64,000 bases of DNA from Gammaproteobacteria bacterium (GTDB lineage: Bacteria > Pseudomonadota > Gammaproteobacteria > Burkholderiales > Nitrosomonadaceae): positions 1 to 64,000 of the forward strand of contig CP054179.1 of the NCBI GenBank assembly GCA_015709615.1, given 5' to 3'. The notes under the pieces were generated by a model that was not told where the DNA came from, did no database searches, and worked only from the letters and a program-made list of their open reading frames with translations. Position numbers and translations under genes: made by a program. Every line of letters starts with the position of its first letter. Within the stretch, counting starts at the first letter, position 1. Shown here in pieces: positions 19,809 through 29,852 of this stretch.

Positions 19809-20213
19809 ATTGGTGAGTTGCGCATGTTAACGTTTTGAAGCCTTTCGGTCAACCATCAGATAGTGTCTTGCACTGAGAATTTACTTTATACAGTTAGATC
19901 CGACTATGCTTGGCAAGAAAAATTTTGCTGTTTTGGTTGAATAATAAAGAGAGATTTTGCGAATCAGAACGAAATATCAAAACTGGATGCTGCGAAAAAG
20001 AAAATTACAAGGATTAATTTTGTTCGTGAGTCTCTTGAGACAATGAGTTCATGCAGTTTCGCGATACCTCAAATAGAGAAATGGGTATATACTGGAATCT
20101 AGTGTTCTGGCCCGCTGAGAAAGGTTGATTCATCTTCGACAGAGCGGCTAACCAGTCACTGAGATTATTAAGAAGTATTCATGCAATGTATTATTTATAA
20201 AGGAGTAATTATC
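19809..20213. other. 405-base AT-rich gap upstream of smbP, nothing recognised
   Basis: No coding frame, RNA or repeat was recognised. The last ~20 bases hold the smbP ribosome-binding site (AGGAG at 20201-20205). Confidence 0.4.
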
Positions 20214-20558
20214 ATGCGTACTATATCTGCAATGATTGTAACCGGAACATTGGCATTTTTTATAAGCGCCCCTGCATTGGCGTCGGATGCTGGGCATACT
20301 TCGGAAGCGATGGAGCATGCCGGTAAAGCGCAGGCGCATGGAGAAATGGGGCATGCAAAAGAGTCTCTAGAACATGCGAAAGAGAGCTTGGCGCACGCAA
20401 AAGCGGCTCGGGATGATCATGCTGCATCTCATAAACATATGGATGAAGCGATCAAGCATTTAGAAGAAGCGATCAAGCATGCTGATATGGGACACGGTTC
20501 GGAATCAGCTAAGCACACCGAAGAAGCGATGAAACATATGCGCCAATCAGGGCACTAA
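20214..20558 (+). CDS. smbP: Small periplasmic metal-binding protein (SmbP-like)
   Basis: A 114-residue histidine-rich exported protein. A signal peptide (MRTISAMIVTGTLAFFISAP, cleavage near ALA) precedes a helical region made of imperfect heptad-like units such as HAKESLEHAKESLAHAKAA, ending with HMRQSGH. Sequence and layout match Nitrosomonas europaea SmbP, described as a four-helix-bundle protein binding several divalent metals with a preference for copper. The ATG at 20214 has AGGAG 8 bases upstream; an in-frame ATG 11 codons earlier would spoil the signal peptide. It is monocistronic with a strong terminator. Confidence 0.92.
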   Translation: MRTISAMIVTGTLAFFISAPALASDAGHTSEAMEHAGKAQAHGEMGHAKESLEHAKESLAHAKAARDDHAASHKHMDEAIKHLEEAIKHADMGHGSESAKHTEEAMKHMRQSGH

Positions 20559-20570
20559 TGTTCCGTCATA

Positions 20571-20602
20571 AAACCCTCGGCTTTTGCCGAGGGCGGTTTT
20601 TC
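20571..20602. terminator. Bidirectional terminator between smbP and hemH
   Basis: CCCTCGGC (20574-20581) and GCCGAGGG (20586-20593) form a perfect 8-base stem with a TTTT loop. It is preceded by AAA and followed by a T run, so it can end transcription from both convergent genes. Confidence 0.85.
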
Positions 20603-21686
20603 AGTCGTTAGCGCCCATTGCTAACGCCAATTCTCTGGATAATTTAGCCGCTTCTTCAGTGATCTCGATATCCAGCCAGCCCTGTAGATGTGTGCAGGTA
20701 ATGTCGGCCAAACCTTCAATCCAGTCGCTGCGTTCATTGAGACAGGGAATATAGTGAAATTCCTTGCCACCCGCTTGAATGAATGTGTTTTTCGCTTCAA
20801 TGGCGATTTCTTCCAGAGTTTCCAGACAATCGGAGACAAATCCGGGGCATATCACATCCACGCGTTGTGTCTGTTCCTTGCCTAATTGCTCCAGCACTAC
20901 AGCCGTGTATGGGGTGAGCCATTTGGCCTTGCCGAAACGCGATTGAAAGCATACGGCGTATTGATTCGCATCCAGAGCCAAGGCTTCGGCCAGTAACCGT
21001 CCGGTTTTCTGGCATGCGCAATGGTAAGGGTCACCTTTATCCAAACTGGCGCGCGGTGTGCCGTGGAAGCTGATGATCAATTTATCGGGCCGGCCATGCG
21101 CATCCCAGTAGTCACGGACATTCTGCGCCAACGCTGCAATATAACCGGGGTGGTCGTGATATTGTTTGACGGTGCGAAGCGCGGGCTGATTGCGCATCTT
21201 ATTGAGTACGGCAAATACATTATCCATTGCCGCCGCGGTACTGCTGGCGGCATATTGCGGAAACAGCGGAATGACCAGAATGCGTTCGCAGCCCTGTTGT
21301 TGCATGCGGGTCAGCACGTCAGCGACCGAAGGTTTGCCGATATTCATCGCATATTCGACCAGCGGGGGATTTTTTAATCGTGCCGACAATACTTCGCGCA
21401 AGCGTTCCGTTTGCCGTTCGGTATGAACTTTGAGCGGAGAGCCTTCGGCGATCCAGATTTTTGCGTATTTTTCAGCCGATGCTTTCGGCCTGAACGGCAG
21501 GATGAAACCATGAAGAATGGGCCACCAGATCAGCCGCGGTACTTCGATGACCCGCGGATTGCTGAGAAATTCCTGGAGATAAGGACGCAACGCCTGAGCG
21601 GTCGGCGCATCCGGCGTTCCCAGATTGATCAATAATACACCGGTGCGATTCGGTGAACCGTGCTGATAAATGGATTTTGAAGTCAT
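20601..21686 (-). CDS. hemH: Ferrochelatase
   Basis: A 361-residue enzyme inserting Fe2+ into protoporphyrin IX, the last step of haem synthesis, a heavy demand in a cytochrome-rich ammonia oxidiser. Family signatures: [12 protein letters not shown] near the start, [19 protein letters not shown] with the catalytic histidine near residue 208, and [12 protein letters not shown] carrying the conserved glutamate. Length is typical of proteobacterial HemH. hrcA lies 31 bases upstream on the same strand, so co-transcription is possible. Confidence 0.96.
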   Translation of the reverse strand: MTSKSIYQHGSPNRTGVLLINLGTPDAPTAQALRPYLQEFLSNPRVIEVPRLIWWPILHGFILPFRPKASAEKYAKIWIAEGSPLKVHTERQTERLREVLSARLKNPPLVEYAMNIGKPSVADVLTRMQQQGCERILVIPLFPQYAASSTAAAMDNVFAVLNKMRNQPALRTVKQYHDHPGYIAALAQNVRDYWDAHGRPDKLIISFHGTPRASLDKGDPYHCACQKTGRLLAEALALDANQYAVCFQSRFGKAKWLTPYTAVVLEQLGKEQTQRVDVICPGFVSDCLETLEEIAIEAKNTFIQAGGKEFHYIPCLNERSDWIEGLADITCTHLQGWLDIEITEEAAKLSRELALAMGAND

Positions 21687-21717
21687 GCGTATAAATTTTT
21701 ATGCTGAAGGTAATGAA

Positions 21718-22737
21718 TTAATGCTGCGATAAGCTGCTGGAAAGCAGTTTCGCGGTAATGTCGACGATCGGGATAACGCGTTCATAAGCCATGCGCCGCG
21801 GGCCGATAACGCCCACAGTGCCGACCACTTCTCCTTCGATTTCATAGGGTGCCGTCACCACGCTGAATTCTTCCAGTGACGATATATCGGACTCGCCGCC
21901 GATGAAAATTTTGACGCCATGCGCTTGCCTGCTCAACTCGAGTAATTGCAGTAACTTGGTTTTGCGTTCGAACAATTCAAACAATTTTTTCAAGCTGATC
22001 AAGTTGTCGGATAAATCATCGATCTGCAGTAAGTTGCGTTCACCGGCCAGAACCACCGCCTCGCTGCTTTCGTTGACGGCTTCACCGCCGGCTGCGATGG
22101 CCGCGCTCATCAGGCTAATCATTTCGCTGCGCAATTGCTTCAATTCGGTATCCACGCGTCCGCGTATTTCATCCAAGGTACAACCGGCATAATGCTGGTT
22201 GATGAAATTGCCGGCTTCGATCAAATCCGATTGACTGTAGGGCGTATGGGTGAAAATGATGCGGTTTTGCACATCGCCTTCCGGCGTGACGATAATCAGC
22301 AGAATACGTTTCTCGGATAACGCCATGAATTCGACGTAACGAAATACCGCACCTTTGCGCTTGGGTGTCACGACAACCCCGGCGAAACGGGTCAAATCCG
22401 ATAATAGTTGCGACGCCACATTGATCAAGCGCGATGGATTGTCGGGATGCAGATGGTTTTCCAGGTGATTCAATTCCACTTTGTCGAGTGTTTTGACGAC
22501 TAGCAGGGTGTCGACAAACAAGCGGTAACCTTTCGGGGTCGGCACTCTGCCGGCCGAGGTATGCGGACTGGCAACCAGTCCCATCTCTTCCAGATCGGCC
22601 ATGACATTACGGATGGTCGCGGGGCTGAGGTCCAAACCGGAAAACTTGGATAGCGCACGGGAGCCGACCGGCTGGCCTTCGTGGATATAACGTTCCACCA
22701 GTGTTTTTAATAAGATTTGAGCGCGTTCATTTAACAT
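21718..22737 (-). CDS. hrcA: Heat-inducible transcription repressor HrcA
   Basis: A 339-residue repressor of class I heat-shock genes, binding CIRCE elements. The N-terminal winged helix begins [21 protein letters not shown], followed by [26 protein letters not shown] and [14 protein letters not shown], all characteristic. The C-terminus has [20 protein letters not shown]. No CIRCE palindrome was seen near this gene, so its targets are elsewhere. It is divergent from nadK, sharing a 283-base intergenic region with no clear signals. Confidence 0.95.
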   Translation of the reverse strand: MLNERAQILLKTLVERYIHEGQPVGSRALSKFSGLDLSPATIRNVMADLEEMGLVASPHTSAGRVPTPKGYRLFVDTLLVVKTLDKVELNHLENHLHPDNPSRLINVASQLLSDLTRFAGVVVTPKRKGAVFRYVEFMALSEKRILLIIVTPEGDVQNRIIFTHTPYSQSDLIEAGNFINQHYAGCTLDEIRGRVDTELKQLRSEMISLMSAAIAAGGEAVNESSEAVVLAGERNLLQIDDLSDNLISLKKLFELFERKTKLLQLLELSRQAHGVKIFIGGESDISSLEEFSVVTAPYEIEGEVVGTVGVIGPRRMAYERVIPIVDITAKLLSSSLSQH

Positions 22738-23020
22738 GGCGTCATTTTACACGAGTCGACAGATTTCATTGGTTGGTTATAAGCGGTGATTTTGCGCTAA
22801 CTTATCTATGCTAAACTTCTTCGATACCGGCTTGCTGCGATGGATTGGGGTTTTATACAAAGATAAGCCTTTCCAGCTGAAGTTAATATGTGCAAGACGT
22901 AATTTTACAAGCCCATCGGTATCATGCTTCATTAACTTTTTATTTTAACGGTCATCCGGTCTTCATAATTTATTCAGACCTTGTAGCCAGTACCTTAATA
23001 GCAAACGACAGTATCAAGTG

Positions 23021-23893
23021 ATGAATTCTGCATTTAAAACCATAGCGCTGATCGGTAAACATAAAAATCCAGAAATTGCGGTACCGCTATTAAATCTTGC
23101 CGAGTATCTGACAGCCAGAAATTATAAAGTTTTACTGGATCACCTCACGGCATCGCATATCGGCAGTGACTTATATCCTGCCTTGTCGCTCGAGGAAATC
23201 GGCACGCAAGCCGATCTCGCCGTGGTCATGGGCGGCGATGGCACGATGCTCAACATTGCACGCATGCTAGTGGCGCACGATGTTCCGCTGATCGGTATTA
23301 ATCAAGGGCGGCTGGGTTTTCTCACCGATTTGTCGGTGGATACCATGTTCGAAACGCTGGATGAGATACTGGCGGGAAAATACACCACCGAGCGCCGCAT
23401 GCTGCTGTATGCGGAAATTGTCCGGGATGGCGTGAGCGTTTTCAGCAGTCTGGCATTTAACGATGTCGTACTGTATCGCGGCATGAGCAGCGGTATGATC
23501 GAATTTGAAGTGAAGGTTAATAACGAATACGTGAATACCCTGCGTTCCGACGGATTGATCGTCAACACACCGACCGGCTCGACCGCGTATGCGTTATCGT
23601 CCGGTGGGCCGATCCTGCATCCCAGTCTGGATCTGATTGCATTGGTGCCGGTTTGTCCGCATACGCTCAGTAACCGGCCCGTCGTGATCGGTCCCGATGC
23701 CGTTGTGGAAATCCGCATGCACAGCAGCGCCAATGTACGGATTAATTGCGATAGTCACTCCTGCTTCGATCTGGAGCAAACGGATAACATTATCGTGCGG
23801 CGTTTTCCCAAGACGGTGCGTTTGCTGCATTCGGTCAATCACAGTTATTACCGCATGCTGAGAGAGAAACTGGGATGGAGCGAATTTCCTTGA
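23021..23893 (+). CDS. nadK: NAD kinase
   Basis: A 290-residue enzyme phosphorylating NAD+ to NADP+. The ATP-binding GGDGT motif is at residues 71-75, and NTPTGSTAYALSSGGPI is the second family motif. The ATG at 23021 follows directly on an in-frame GTG at 23018; I prefer the ATG. recN follows after 19 bases, the common nadK-recN pair. Confidence 0.96.
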   Translation: MNSAFKTIALIGKHKNPEIAVPLLNLAEYLTARNYKVLLDHLTASHIGSDLYPALSLEEIGTQADLAVVMGGDGTMLNIARMLVAHDVPLIGINQGRLGFLTDLSVDTMFETLDEILAGKYTTERRMLLYAEIVRDGVSVFSSLAFNDVVLYRGMSSGMIEFEVKVNNEYVNTLRSDGLIVNTPTGSTAYALSSGGPILHPSLDLIALVPVCPHTLSNRPVVIGPDAVVEIRMHSSANVRINCDSHSCFDLEQTDNIIVRRFPKTVRLLHSVNHSYYRMLREKLGWSEFP

Positions 23894-23912
23894 TGTCTGC
23901 CTTTAAGTCGTC

Positions 23913-25589
23913 ATGCTGAAACATCTGAGCATCAAGGATTTTGTCATTGTGGATCGGGTCGAATTGGATTTCATGCCCGGCTTCACCGTTTTGACCGGTG
24001 AGACGGGAGCAGGTAAATCCATCCTGATCGATGCGTTATCACTGGCTTTAGGGGAACGCGGCGATGCCAGTCAGATCCGGCACGGCTGCGAGCGTGCGGA
24101 AATCAATGTGACCTTCGATATTGGCAGTCTACCGGCATTGCAGCAGTGGCTGGATGAGCATGATTTGCAAGGTGATCCGGACAGTTGCTTAATGCGTCGT
24201 GTGATCGAAACCAATGGCCGTTCGCGCAATTATCTCAACGGGCATGCGGTGACTTTGCAGCAATTGCGCGCAGCGGGCGAATTTCTGGTTGCCATCCACA
24301 GTCAGCATGCGCATCAAGCGTTGCTGCAAAAGGATGCGCAACGCGAACTGCTCGATGCTTTCGCCGGTTGCACCGGTTTGGCTCGCACCGTCAAGGAAGC
24401 CTATCAGCACTGGCAAGATTGCTACCAGCAAAGAATCGCCCTGGAACAACGCGCAGCGGAATCACAGGATAAACGCGAACAACTGGAGTGGCAGTTACAG
24501 GAATTAACTGCATTGAATTTCACCCTGCCGGAATGGCAAACACTGCAAGCCGATCATGGCCGGTTGTCGCATGTAGCGGCATTGCAGGCGGCGGCGGATG
24601 GCGGCATTGAAATGTTATCCGAAAGTGAACAAGCGGTGCTCGCGCAGATCAATAATGTCAGCCATCAACTACAGAATCTGCTTGAATACGACGGCGCGCT
24701 TAAAACCATCACTGATTTGCTCGACGCCGCGCAAATCCAGTTGCAGGAAAGCGTGTACGAACTCAAGCATTACCGCCAGCGCCTGGATCTCGATCCGCAG
24801 GCATTGCACGACGTTGAGCAACGGTTGTCAGTCATCCATGCGGCGGCGCGAAAGTTTCGCGTGAATGTGGAAGAGCTACCGGCATTGCTGGAGTCAGTCA
24901 TGCGCCAACTGTCAGCGTTAGGTTCGAATGCGGACATCGGTCAATTGCTGAAACTCGAAGACGCCGCGCGAGGCGCGTACCGCCAGCATGCGCAAGAACT
25001 CAGCAGTATCCGGCAACACGCGGCGCAACAATTATCCGGGAAAGTCAGCGCGGCGATGCAGACGATTGCCATGGCAGGTGGTGAGTTTTCGGTGGCATTG
25101 AATCCAGTGGAGCAGGGTAATGCACACGGTTTGGAGCAAGTCGAGTTTCAGGTTGCGGCGCACCACGGATTGCCGCTGCGGCCGCTGGCTAAAGTGGCTT
25201 CCGGCGGCGAATTGTCACGCATCAGCTTGGCTATCCAAGTCATTACCAGTAAGATTGGTGTGGTGCCGACACTCATTTTCGATGAAGTCGACGTCGGCAT
25301 CGGTGGAAAAGTGGCCGAGATTGTCGGTCATCTATTGAAACAACTGGGCAGAGAGCGGCAAGTGTTGTGCATCACGCATCTGCCGCAGGTGGCTGCTACC
25401 GGGGATCAGCAATGGCAGGTGATGAAATCCATTGGACAAACGGAACATCAAGCGGTTGTCAGTACCATTGCGGTGCTCAATCCGCAGCAGCGTGTGGAAG
25501 AAATCGCCCGCATGCTGGGTGGTGTCAACATTACCGGAACCACCCGCCAGCATGCGGCGGAGATGTTGCAGCAGGCTGCTGAACGCTGA
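23913..25589 (+). CDS. recN: DNA repair protein RecN
   Basis: A 558-residue SMC-like ATPase for double-strand break repair. Walker A GETGAGKS (29-36), long coiled-coil arms in the middle, ABC signature VASGGELSRISLA, and Walker B TLIFDEVDVGIGG are all in order; ITHLPQVAA follows. I found no LexA-type CTGT-N8-ACAG box immediately upstream. It is co-transcribed with nadK. Confidence 0.96.
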   Translation: MLKHLSIKDFVIVDRVELDFMPGFTVLTGETGAGKSILIDALSLALGERGDASQIRHGCERAEINVTFDIGSLPALQQWLDEHDLQGDPDSCLMRRVIETNGRSRNYLNGHAVTLQQLRAAGEFLVAIHSQHAHQALLQKDAQRELLDAFAGCTGLARTVKEAYQHWQDCYQQRIALEQRAAESQDKREQLEWQLQELTALNFTLPEWQTLQADHGRLSHVAALQAAADGGIEMLSESEQAVLAQINNVSHQLQNLLEYDGALKTITDLLDAAQIQLQESVYELKHYRQRLDLDPQALHDVEQRLSVIHAAARKFRVNVEELPALLESVMRQLSALGSNADIGQLLKLEDAARGAYRQHAQELSSIRQHAAQQLSGKVSAAMQTIAMAGGEFSVALNPVEQGNAHGLEQVEFQVAAHHGLPLRPLAKVASGGELSRISLAIQVITSKIGVVPTLIFDEVDVGIGGKVAEIVGHLLKQLGRERQVLCITHLPQVAATGDQQWQVMKSIGQTEHQAVVSTIAVLNPQQRVEEIARMLGGVNITGTTRQHAAEMLQQAAER

Positions 25590-25591
25590 AA

Positions 25592-27145
25592 TCAGCGGAT
25601 GAAATGATCGATTCCCAGCAGTTCCACGATCAGGCGCCGGTATTGTTCGGATTTGCGTATTTGCAGCATTTCCAGTGGATTGAGATTATCCGTTAACACT
25701 GTTCCCAGGGATTGATCGATTGTAATGTGCCGCGCTTTCAACCAGTTGCGTTGTTCAGCGGGGATGATGCCGTTGTCATATTCAATCGCTTGCTGTGTAG
25801 CAAGAAAAATAAAATCGTTGAACTCGGTATCCGGTTCGGAAATGAAAACTTGCTGATGCGGAAAAACTTGCGCCAAGGTTTTGGCGACTGAAGCGAGCGC
25901 CTTATTCTTGCCGTCCTCCAGGAATGCCACAAAATTCAGCGCCAGCACGCCGTGACTGGAAAGCAGGGAATGCAATTGTGTCATTGTCTCAACAGTCAGC
26001 AGATGAAAAGGCTCGGAACCGCCGGTGAAAACATCCAGGATGATCAAGTCGTATTTGTCGGTTAATTTGCGAATTTCATAGCGCGCATCGCCGATGATGG
26101 TTTTTCCGGACGGCGTAAAACCGAAATAGCGGCTGGCCGCTTCGGCAACCGCGGGATCGATTTCCAATGTGTCGGTGACGATGCCGTATTGCTTCAAAGT
26201 CATCGCCATATGTCCGGCGCCCTGGCCGATCAGCAGCGCGCGGTTAACCGGCGGCGTCAGTGCGGGCAAGATATCGACGATTTTCTGGTAAGTCAGCACA
26301 TTTTCGCCGTGGCTGATCGTGGCCGCGCCGATGGTTGACGCATCCACGGTCAATAAACGGTAATTCTCCGCCGGCTTGTCGATGACACGCACCCAGCCGT
26401 ATAAGCTTTCGCGTTCAAAGCGGATGCGCGACGAATCGTGATGCGCGATATTGCCTGCGGAAGCGGTGACGTGCGGCAATAAAATGATTCCAGCCATCGC
26501 CAATAGCATGACCGGTGGCAACGAGATTATCAAACTCAGGTGCTTGCGCTCGAAATAAGCGACACCCGGCGCGAGTAGCAGCAAACCGATGCCCAAGCCC
26601 ATGAAGATTTCGCGTGAACCGGCTTGCGGAAACAAGTAGAAACCGAGAAACAATGTACCGATGACGCTGCCGACGGTGCTGACGGCATAGATCGAACCCG
26701 CGCCGGCGCCGACGCCATTCAGGCTGGAAGTGGCGAGCTTGACGGCAAACGGTCCGACCATGCCGAGCATGATCAAACTGGGCGAAAATAATACCAAGGT
26801 ACTGATAAAAACGCCCATGCGCAGTCCCATTGTGTCGGTGGCAAGCAACACCGGCGCGGTTAACCAAGGGATCAACAAAGTGAGCAATCCCGAAAGGGCG
26901 ATGATCAACGCCAGGCCGGCTTTTCTCGATTGATCGGCCCAGCGGCCGCCAACAAAATAACCGAGCGCTAACGCAATCAGCGTGACGGAAATCACCGAGG
27001 TCCAGACATACAAGCTGGCGCCATAGAATGGCGCGATCAAGCGCGTTCCCAGCAGTTCGATCACCATCACGGCGGCGCCAGTCAGAAAAACGGTGCAGTA
27101 CAGCCAGACACGGCTCGACAGCAGGGTGGAAGTAAAGGAATTCAT
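25592..27145 (-). CDS. Membrane protein fused to a spermidine synthase-like domain
   Basis: About 517 residues. The N-terminal ~210 residues form some seven to eight hydrophobic helices (VFLTGAAVMVIELLGTRLIAP onwards) of the fused MFS/spermidine-synthase family. The C-terminal half is a Rossmann-fold aminopropyltransferase-like domain with LIGQGAGHMAMTL and YDLIILDVFTGG. Several catalytic features of true polyamine synthases are degenerate in this family, and the role is unknown. The frame also opens at an ATG at 27205; neither start has a good ribosome-binding site. It converges on recN with 2 bases between. Confidence 0.82.
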   Translation of the reverse strand: MNSFTSTLLSSRVWLYCTVFLTGAAVMVIELLGTRLIAPFYGASLYVWTSVISVTLIALALGYFVGGRWADQSRKAGLALIIALSGLLTLLIPWLTAPVLLATDTMGLRMGVFISTLVLFSPSLIMLGMVGPFAVKLATSSLNGVGAGAGSIYAVSTVGSVIGTLFLGFYLFPQAGSREIFMGLGIGLLLLAPGVAYFERKHLSLIISLPPVMLLAMAGIILLPHVTASAGNIAHHDSSRIRFERESLYGWVRVIDKPAENYRLLTVDASTIGAATISHGENVLTYQKIVDILPALTPPVNRALLIGQGAGHMAMTLKQYGIVTDTLEIDPAVAEAASRYFGFTPSGKTIIGDARYEIRKLTDKYDLIILDVFTGGSEPFHLLTVETMTQLHSLLSSHGVLALNFVAFLEDGKNKALASVAKTLAQVFPHQQVFISEPDTEFNDFIFLATQQAIEYDNGIIPAEQRNWLKARHITIDQSLGTVLTDNLNPLEMLQIRKSEQYRRLIVELLGIDHFIR

Positions 27146-27205
27146 TGGGTTATTGATCAGATAAACGTATGCGCGAGTAAAGGGAGAATGAAATGCCGGG
27201 TTCAT

Positions 27206-27530
27206 TTTTGCGGCGCCGGGATTGTAGTGATGGGCGCCGGATTTTTGGAATGCGGCAAATTGCCGCAGCAGGCTGAAACGGCTATTAATCGCGCTTTAGC
27301 ACGGTGCGACAATTTGCCACATTGTCATCTCATGCAATGAAAAATAAGATTGCGCTCAGAAAACGATTCTTTTTCTATGATTTACCGGGAAATCAAATTT
27401 TCCCGTCAATTGTGAGAAAAGGCTTTTTCAATTTAATTTTGAACCGTTGCCCATCGGATCGATGGTTTCAAATGAAAATGTGGATATTTTGCAGCATAAA
27501 AGAATAACTAAACTCAACGGAAAATTTGGC
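27206..27530. other. Intergenic region between divergent genes
   Basis: 325 bases upstream of the first YcnI-like gene. The first half is GC-rich and the second AT-rich. No RNA, repeat or strong promoter was recognised. The open frame covering part of it is only an upstream extension of the following gene. Confidence 0.35.
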
Positions 27531-28271
27531 ATGTTAACGATGAAACAACTCAATCTATCTATCAGCAGCGTCCTGGCGATCGCCGTTCTGGCTAGCACGG
27601 CGCAAACCGCATCAGCTCATACCCGGCTGGAAACCGCAACGGTTAATGAAAATACCCGAATTACCAACAACGTCATCATTGGGCACGGGTGCGGAGAAAA
27701 TAACGTCATCGGCACCAGCGTGGTGTTTCCGGATGGTGCCGATTCTACGATCACAGTGGATGGTAATCCGCACGCGGGCGCATTGACCGATTTTGTGCAG
27801 AACTGGGGAAACCTGATGCAACAGAACTATAGCCGGGCGCTTTTCAGTTTTCAGGATGAAAAAACCGACTCAAAAGGCAATGTCGTCGGTTTCTGGGCGG
27901 GTGGCGGCAACTCCTTGCCGCATCATCTGAACGGCTACGTTCCGTTTCGGGCAGGTGCGGTGGTGATTGAGCCTACCTCATGCGCCAAAAGCGTGAAATT
28001 TTACATCTCCATCGCGGATATTTGCGAAATCACGGATACTGCCGGGTTTAACGATAATACCGTCAATCTCTGGACGCATAACGCATTGGGAACGGCTTAC
28101 GACCGTAAAAGCACAACCGATGATGGTCCTGCACCATTCACCATTACTCGTACTAGTGCTTTGCCGGCATCGTGCGGCGCCGGTGTGACCGTTGAAGTGA
28201 AGCCTTCAGCAGCGCAAATCAACCGCGACATGCCGATCAAAATAGACGGCAGTCAAGTCTGGCCGAAGTAG
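27531..28271 (+). CDS. Exported YcnI-like (DUF1775-type) protein, paralog 1
   Basis: A 246-residue secreted protein. The signal peptide (MLTMKQLNLSISSVLAIAVL onwards) should be cleaved at TASA, leaving histidine as the first mature residue (HTRLETATV). The core IGHGC...VVFPDG and FWAGGG resembles DUF1775/YcnI copper proteins, whose amino-terminal histidine binds Cu(II). EPTSCAKSVKFYISIADICE supplies conserved cysteines. Function is inferred: periplasmic copper handling. The gene at 28401 is a clear paralog. A terminator follows. Confidence 0.72.
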   Translation: MLTMKQLNLSISSVLAIAVLASTAQTASAHTRLETATVNENTRITNNVIIGHGCGENNVIGTSVVFPDGADSTITVDGNPHAGALTDFVQNWGNLMQQNYSRALFSFQDEKTDSKGNVVGFWAGGGNSLPHHLNGYVPFRAGAVVIEPTSCAKSVKFYISIADICEITDTAGFNDNTVNLWTHNALGTAYDRKSTTDDGPAPFTITRTSALPASCGAGVTVEVKPSAAQINRDMPIKIDGSQVWPK

Positions 28272-28304
28272 CAAGCAGCTTTTACGTGTATTTGCTTTTA
28301 CGGA

Positions 28305-28346
28305 AACCTCGCTCTTCCCTCCTGTTTTTTTAAGAGTGAGGTTTTT
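28305..28346 (+). terminator. Terminator between the two YcnI-like paralogs
   Basis: AACCTCGCTCTT (28305-28316) pairs with AAGAGTGAGGTT (28332-28343), one wobble, followed by T residues. The two paralogs may therefore be separate transcription units. Confidence 0.7.
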
Positions 28347-28400
28347 AAGAAGATAGAAGATGAAAAATAAAATTGACGACTAATAAAGTGGGTCTTGAAT

Positions 28401-29177
28401 ATGTTCAAACAAGGAAGATTTGGATATCGTGCTTTGATGCTGATGACGGCAATCGGGTTAATTGGAACATGGCAATCCGCTGTTGCACATACTCGCCTGA
28501 AAACACCGGTAATTCAGGAAAATGCTGCGATGCATGGCAGCAATTATAACGATGTGGTGATTGGACACGGCTGTCAGAATACTACGGACGGTGCTTCAAC
28601 AATCGATACCATAGGCACCGTGGTAGTGTTTCCGGATGGCAAGGATTCCATCATTACGGTAAACGGCGCAGCACACACCGGCGCACTGAGCGATTTCGTT
28701 ACCAATTGGGGCAATCCTGTGACAATTATTCAGGATAGCAGCATCTTTTCGCAGCAGGAATATATTAAAGATTCTCTTGGCAATAAACTGGGATTTTGGA
28801 CAGGTGGCGGTAAAGTATTAAAGGCCGGTTACCGCGGCGTATTTCCATTTGCAACGGCAGGGGTAGTGATTGAACCAACTTCGTGCGCCAAAAGTGTAAC
28901 TTTTGTGGTTACGATTGCAGACATTTGTGAGATTACCGATCCGAGCGGATTTAGCAATGCAACGGTGCAACTATGGGCACCGGCCGTCGGTTCCATCTAC
29001 GATGGCGAAGGACTGCATGGCTATGATTCTCCTGCGACATTAACGGTAACTCGTTCAATCGCGCCGCTACCGTCTTCGTGTGGTGATGGTGTTGACGTGA
29101 TTGTAAAACCATCGGCAACTCAATTAAATCGCGATTTGCGTATTAATTCTGACGGCAAGCAAATATGGCCGCAGTAA
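28401..29177 (+). CDS. Exported YcnI-like (DUF1775-type) protein, paralog 2
   Basis: A 258-residue paralog of the preceding gene. A signal peptide ends at AVA before HTRLKTPVIQENA, again giving an N-terminal histidine. Shared blocks are VVIGHGC, VVFPDGKDSI, GFWTGGGK, EPTSCAKSV with IADICEIT, and the C-terminus KPSATQLNRDLRI...QIWPQ. The ATG at 28401 is preferred over a TTG two codons before. The pair probably arose by tandem duplication. Copper binding is inferred from the family. Confidence 0.7.
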   Translation: MFKQGRFGYRALMLMTAIGLIGTWQSAVAHTRLKTPVIQENAAMHGSNYNDVVIGHGCQNTTDGASTIDTIGTVVVFPDGKDSIITVNGAAHTGALSDFVTNWGNPVTIIQDSSIFSQQEYIKDSLGNKLGFWTGGGKVLKAGYRGVFPFATAGVVIEPTSCAKSVTFVVTIADICEITDPSGFSNATVQLWAPAVGSIYDGEGLHGYDSPATLTVTRSIAPLPSSCGDGVDVIVKPSATQLNRDLRINSDGKQIWPQ

Positions 29178-29334
29178 TTTGCATATTTTTTTGATTGCTG
29201 GCAGTGTCGGCGGGCGCATCGGGGTCCAAAACCGGTGTGTCCGTTTTTGCCGTTAGTAGAAAGGGTTAGTGGAAACGATATCTTTTTATAAAAATTGCTT
29301 TTACTAAGCAGATTATTCAACAAGGAGTACGATC

Positions 29335-29793
29335 ATGCGAAATAAAATTTTTCAAAAAGCAATAACTGCTCTTTTTTGTGCAGTTACGCTCAGTCACGCA
29401 AGTGTCAGCAGCGCTCACGATGCCGGAGCGACCATGGATCCGAACGGCTCTGTCGCTGCTTTTACCGGCTATGCGCTGGTGACTTGTTTCGATGACGGAA
29501 ACGGTCCTGCGGATAATCTGGTTGCCAGTATTAAAGACACTTCAGCACCGCAAGATAATCTGTTGGTTAATCTACAAATTATCAAAGGAAATCATGCTAT
29601 CAGTACGACCGATCCAGTGTCCGGGGATGGAAATTTCAGTCCCGAAGTTAGGGTGCATGGCGGAAATGGCGTATATCAATTACTGGTCAATAAAACCAAG
29701 GCGGGTGCGCGATCGTTCATCGTTTCCTATCATTGCATCACGGCCAGTAATGCTCACACTGGAACAGACATAGTCGTTCAGCAATTTGAGTGA
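29335..29793 (+). CDS. Small exported protein of unknown function with N-terminal histidine
   Basis: A 152-residue protein with a signal peptide cleaved near VSSA, giving mature HDAGATMDPNGSVAAF. The body is beta-rich and polar, with two cysteines (VTCFDDG and SYHCIT) that could form a disulfide. I do not recognise a family. AAGGAG precedes the start. It lies 59 bases ahead of the TlpA-like gene and is probably the first gene of that operon, which suggests an exported redox or metal-related role. Confidence 0.65.
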   Translation: MRNKIFQKAITALFCAVTLSHASVSSAHDAGATMDPNGSVAAFTGYALVTCFDDGNGPADNLVASIKDTSAPQDNLLVNLQIIKGNHAISTTDPVSGDGNFSPEVRVHGGNGVYQLLVNKTKAGARSFIVSYHCITASNAHTGTDIVVQQFE

Positions 29794-29852
29794 AAATTTC
29801 CAGTGACTAATCTTTGAAGTAAATATCTTGAACTAGATAAGTGAATTGAGCT

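Noticed and set aside
22738..23020. CIRCE operator upstream of hrcA
   Set aside because: No TTAGCACTC-N9-GAGTGCTAA-like inverted repeat is present.
23880..23912. Possible LexA box before recN
   Set aside because: No CTGT-N8-ACAG match was found in the short gap or the end of nadK.
29401..29450. ApbE flavinylation motif in the small exported protein (DAGAT)
   Set aside because: The Ser/Thr-Gly-Ala-Thr core and the aspartate spacing are not met, and it lies at the extreme mature N-terminus.
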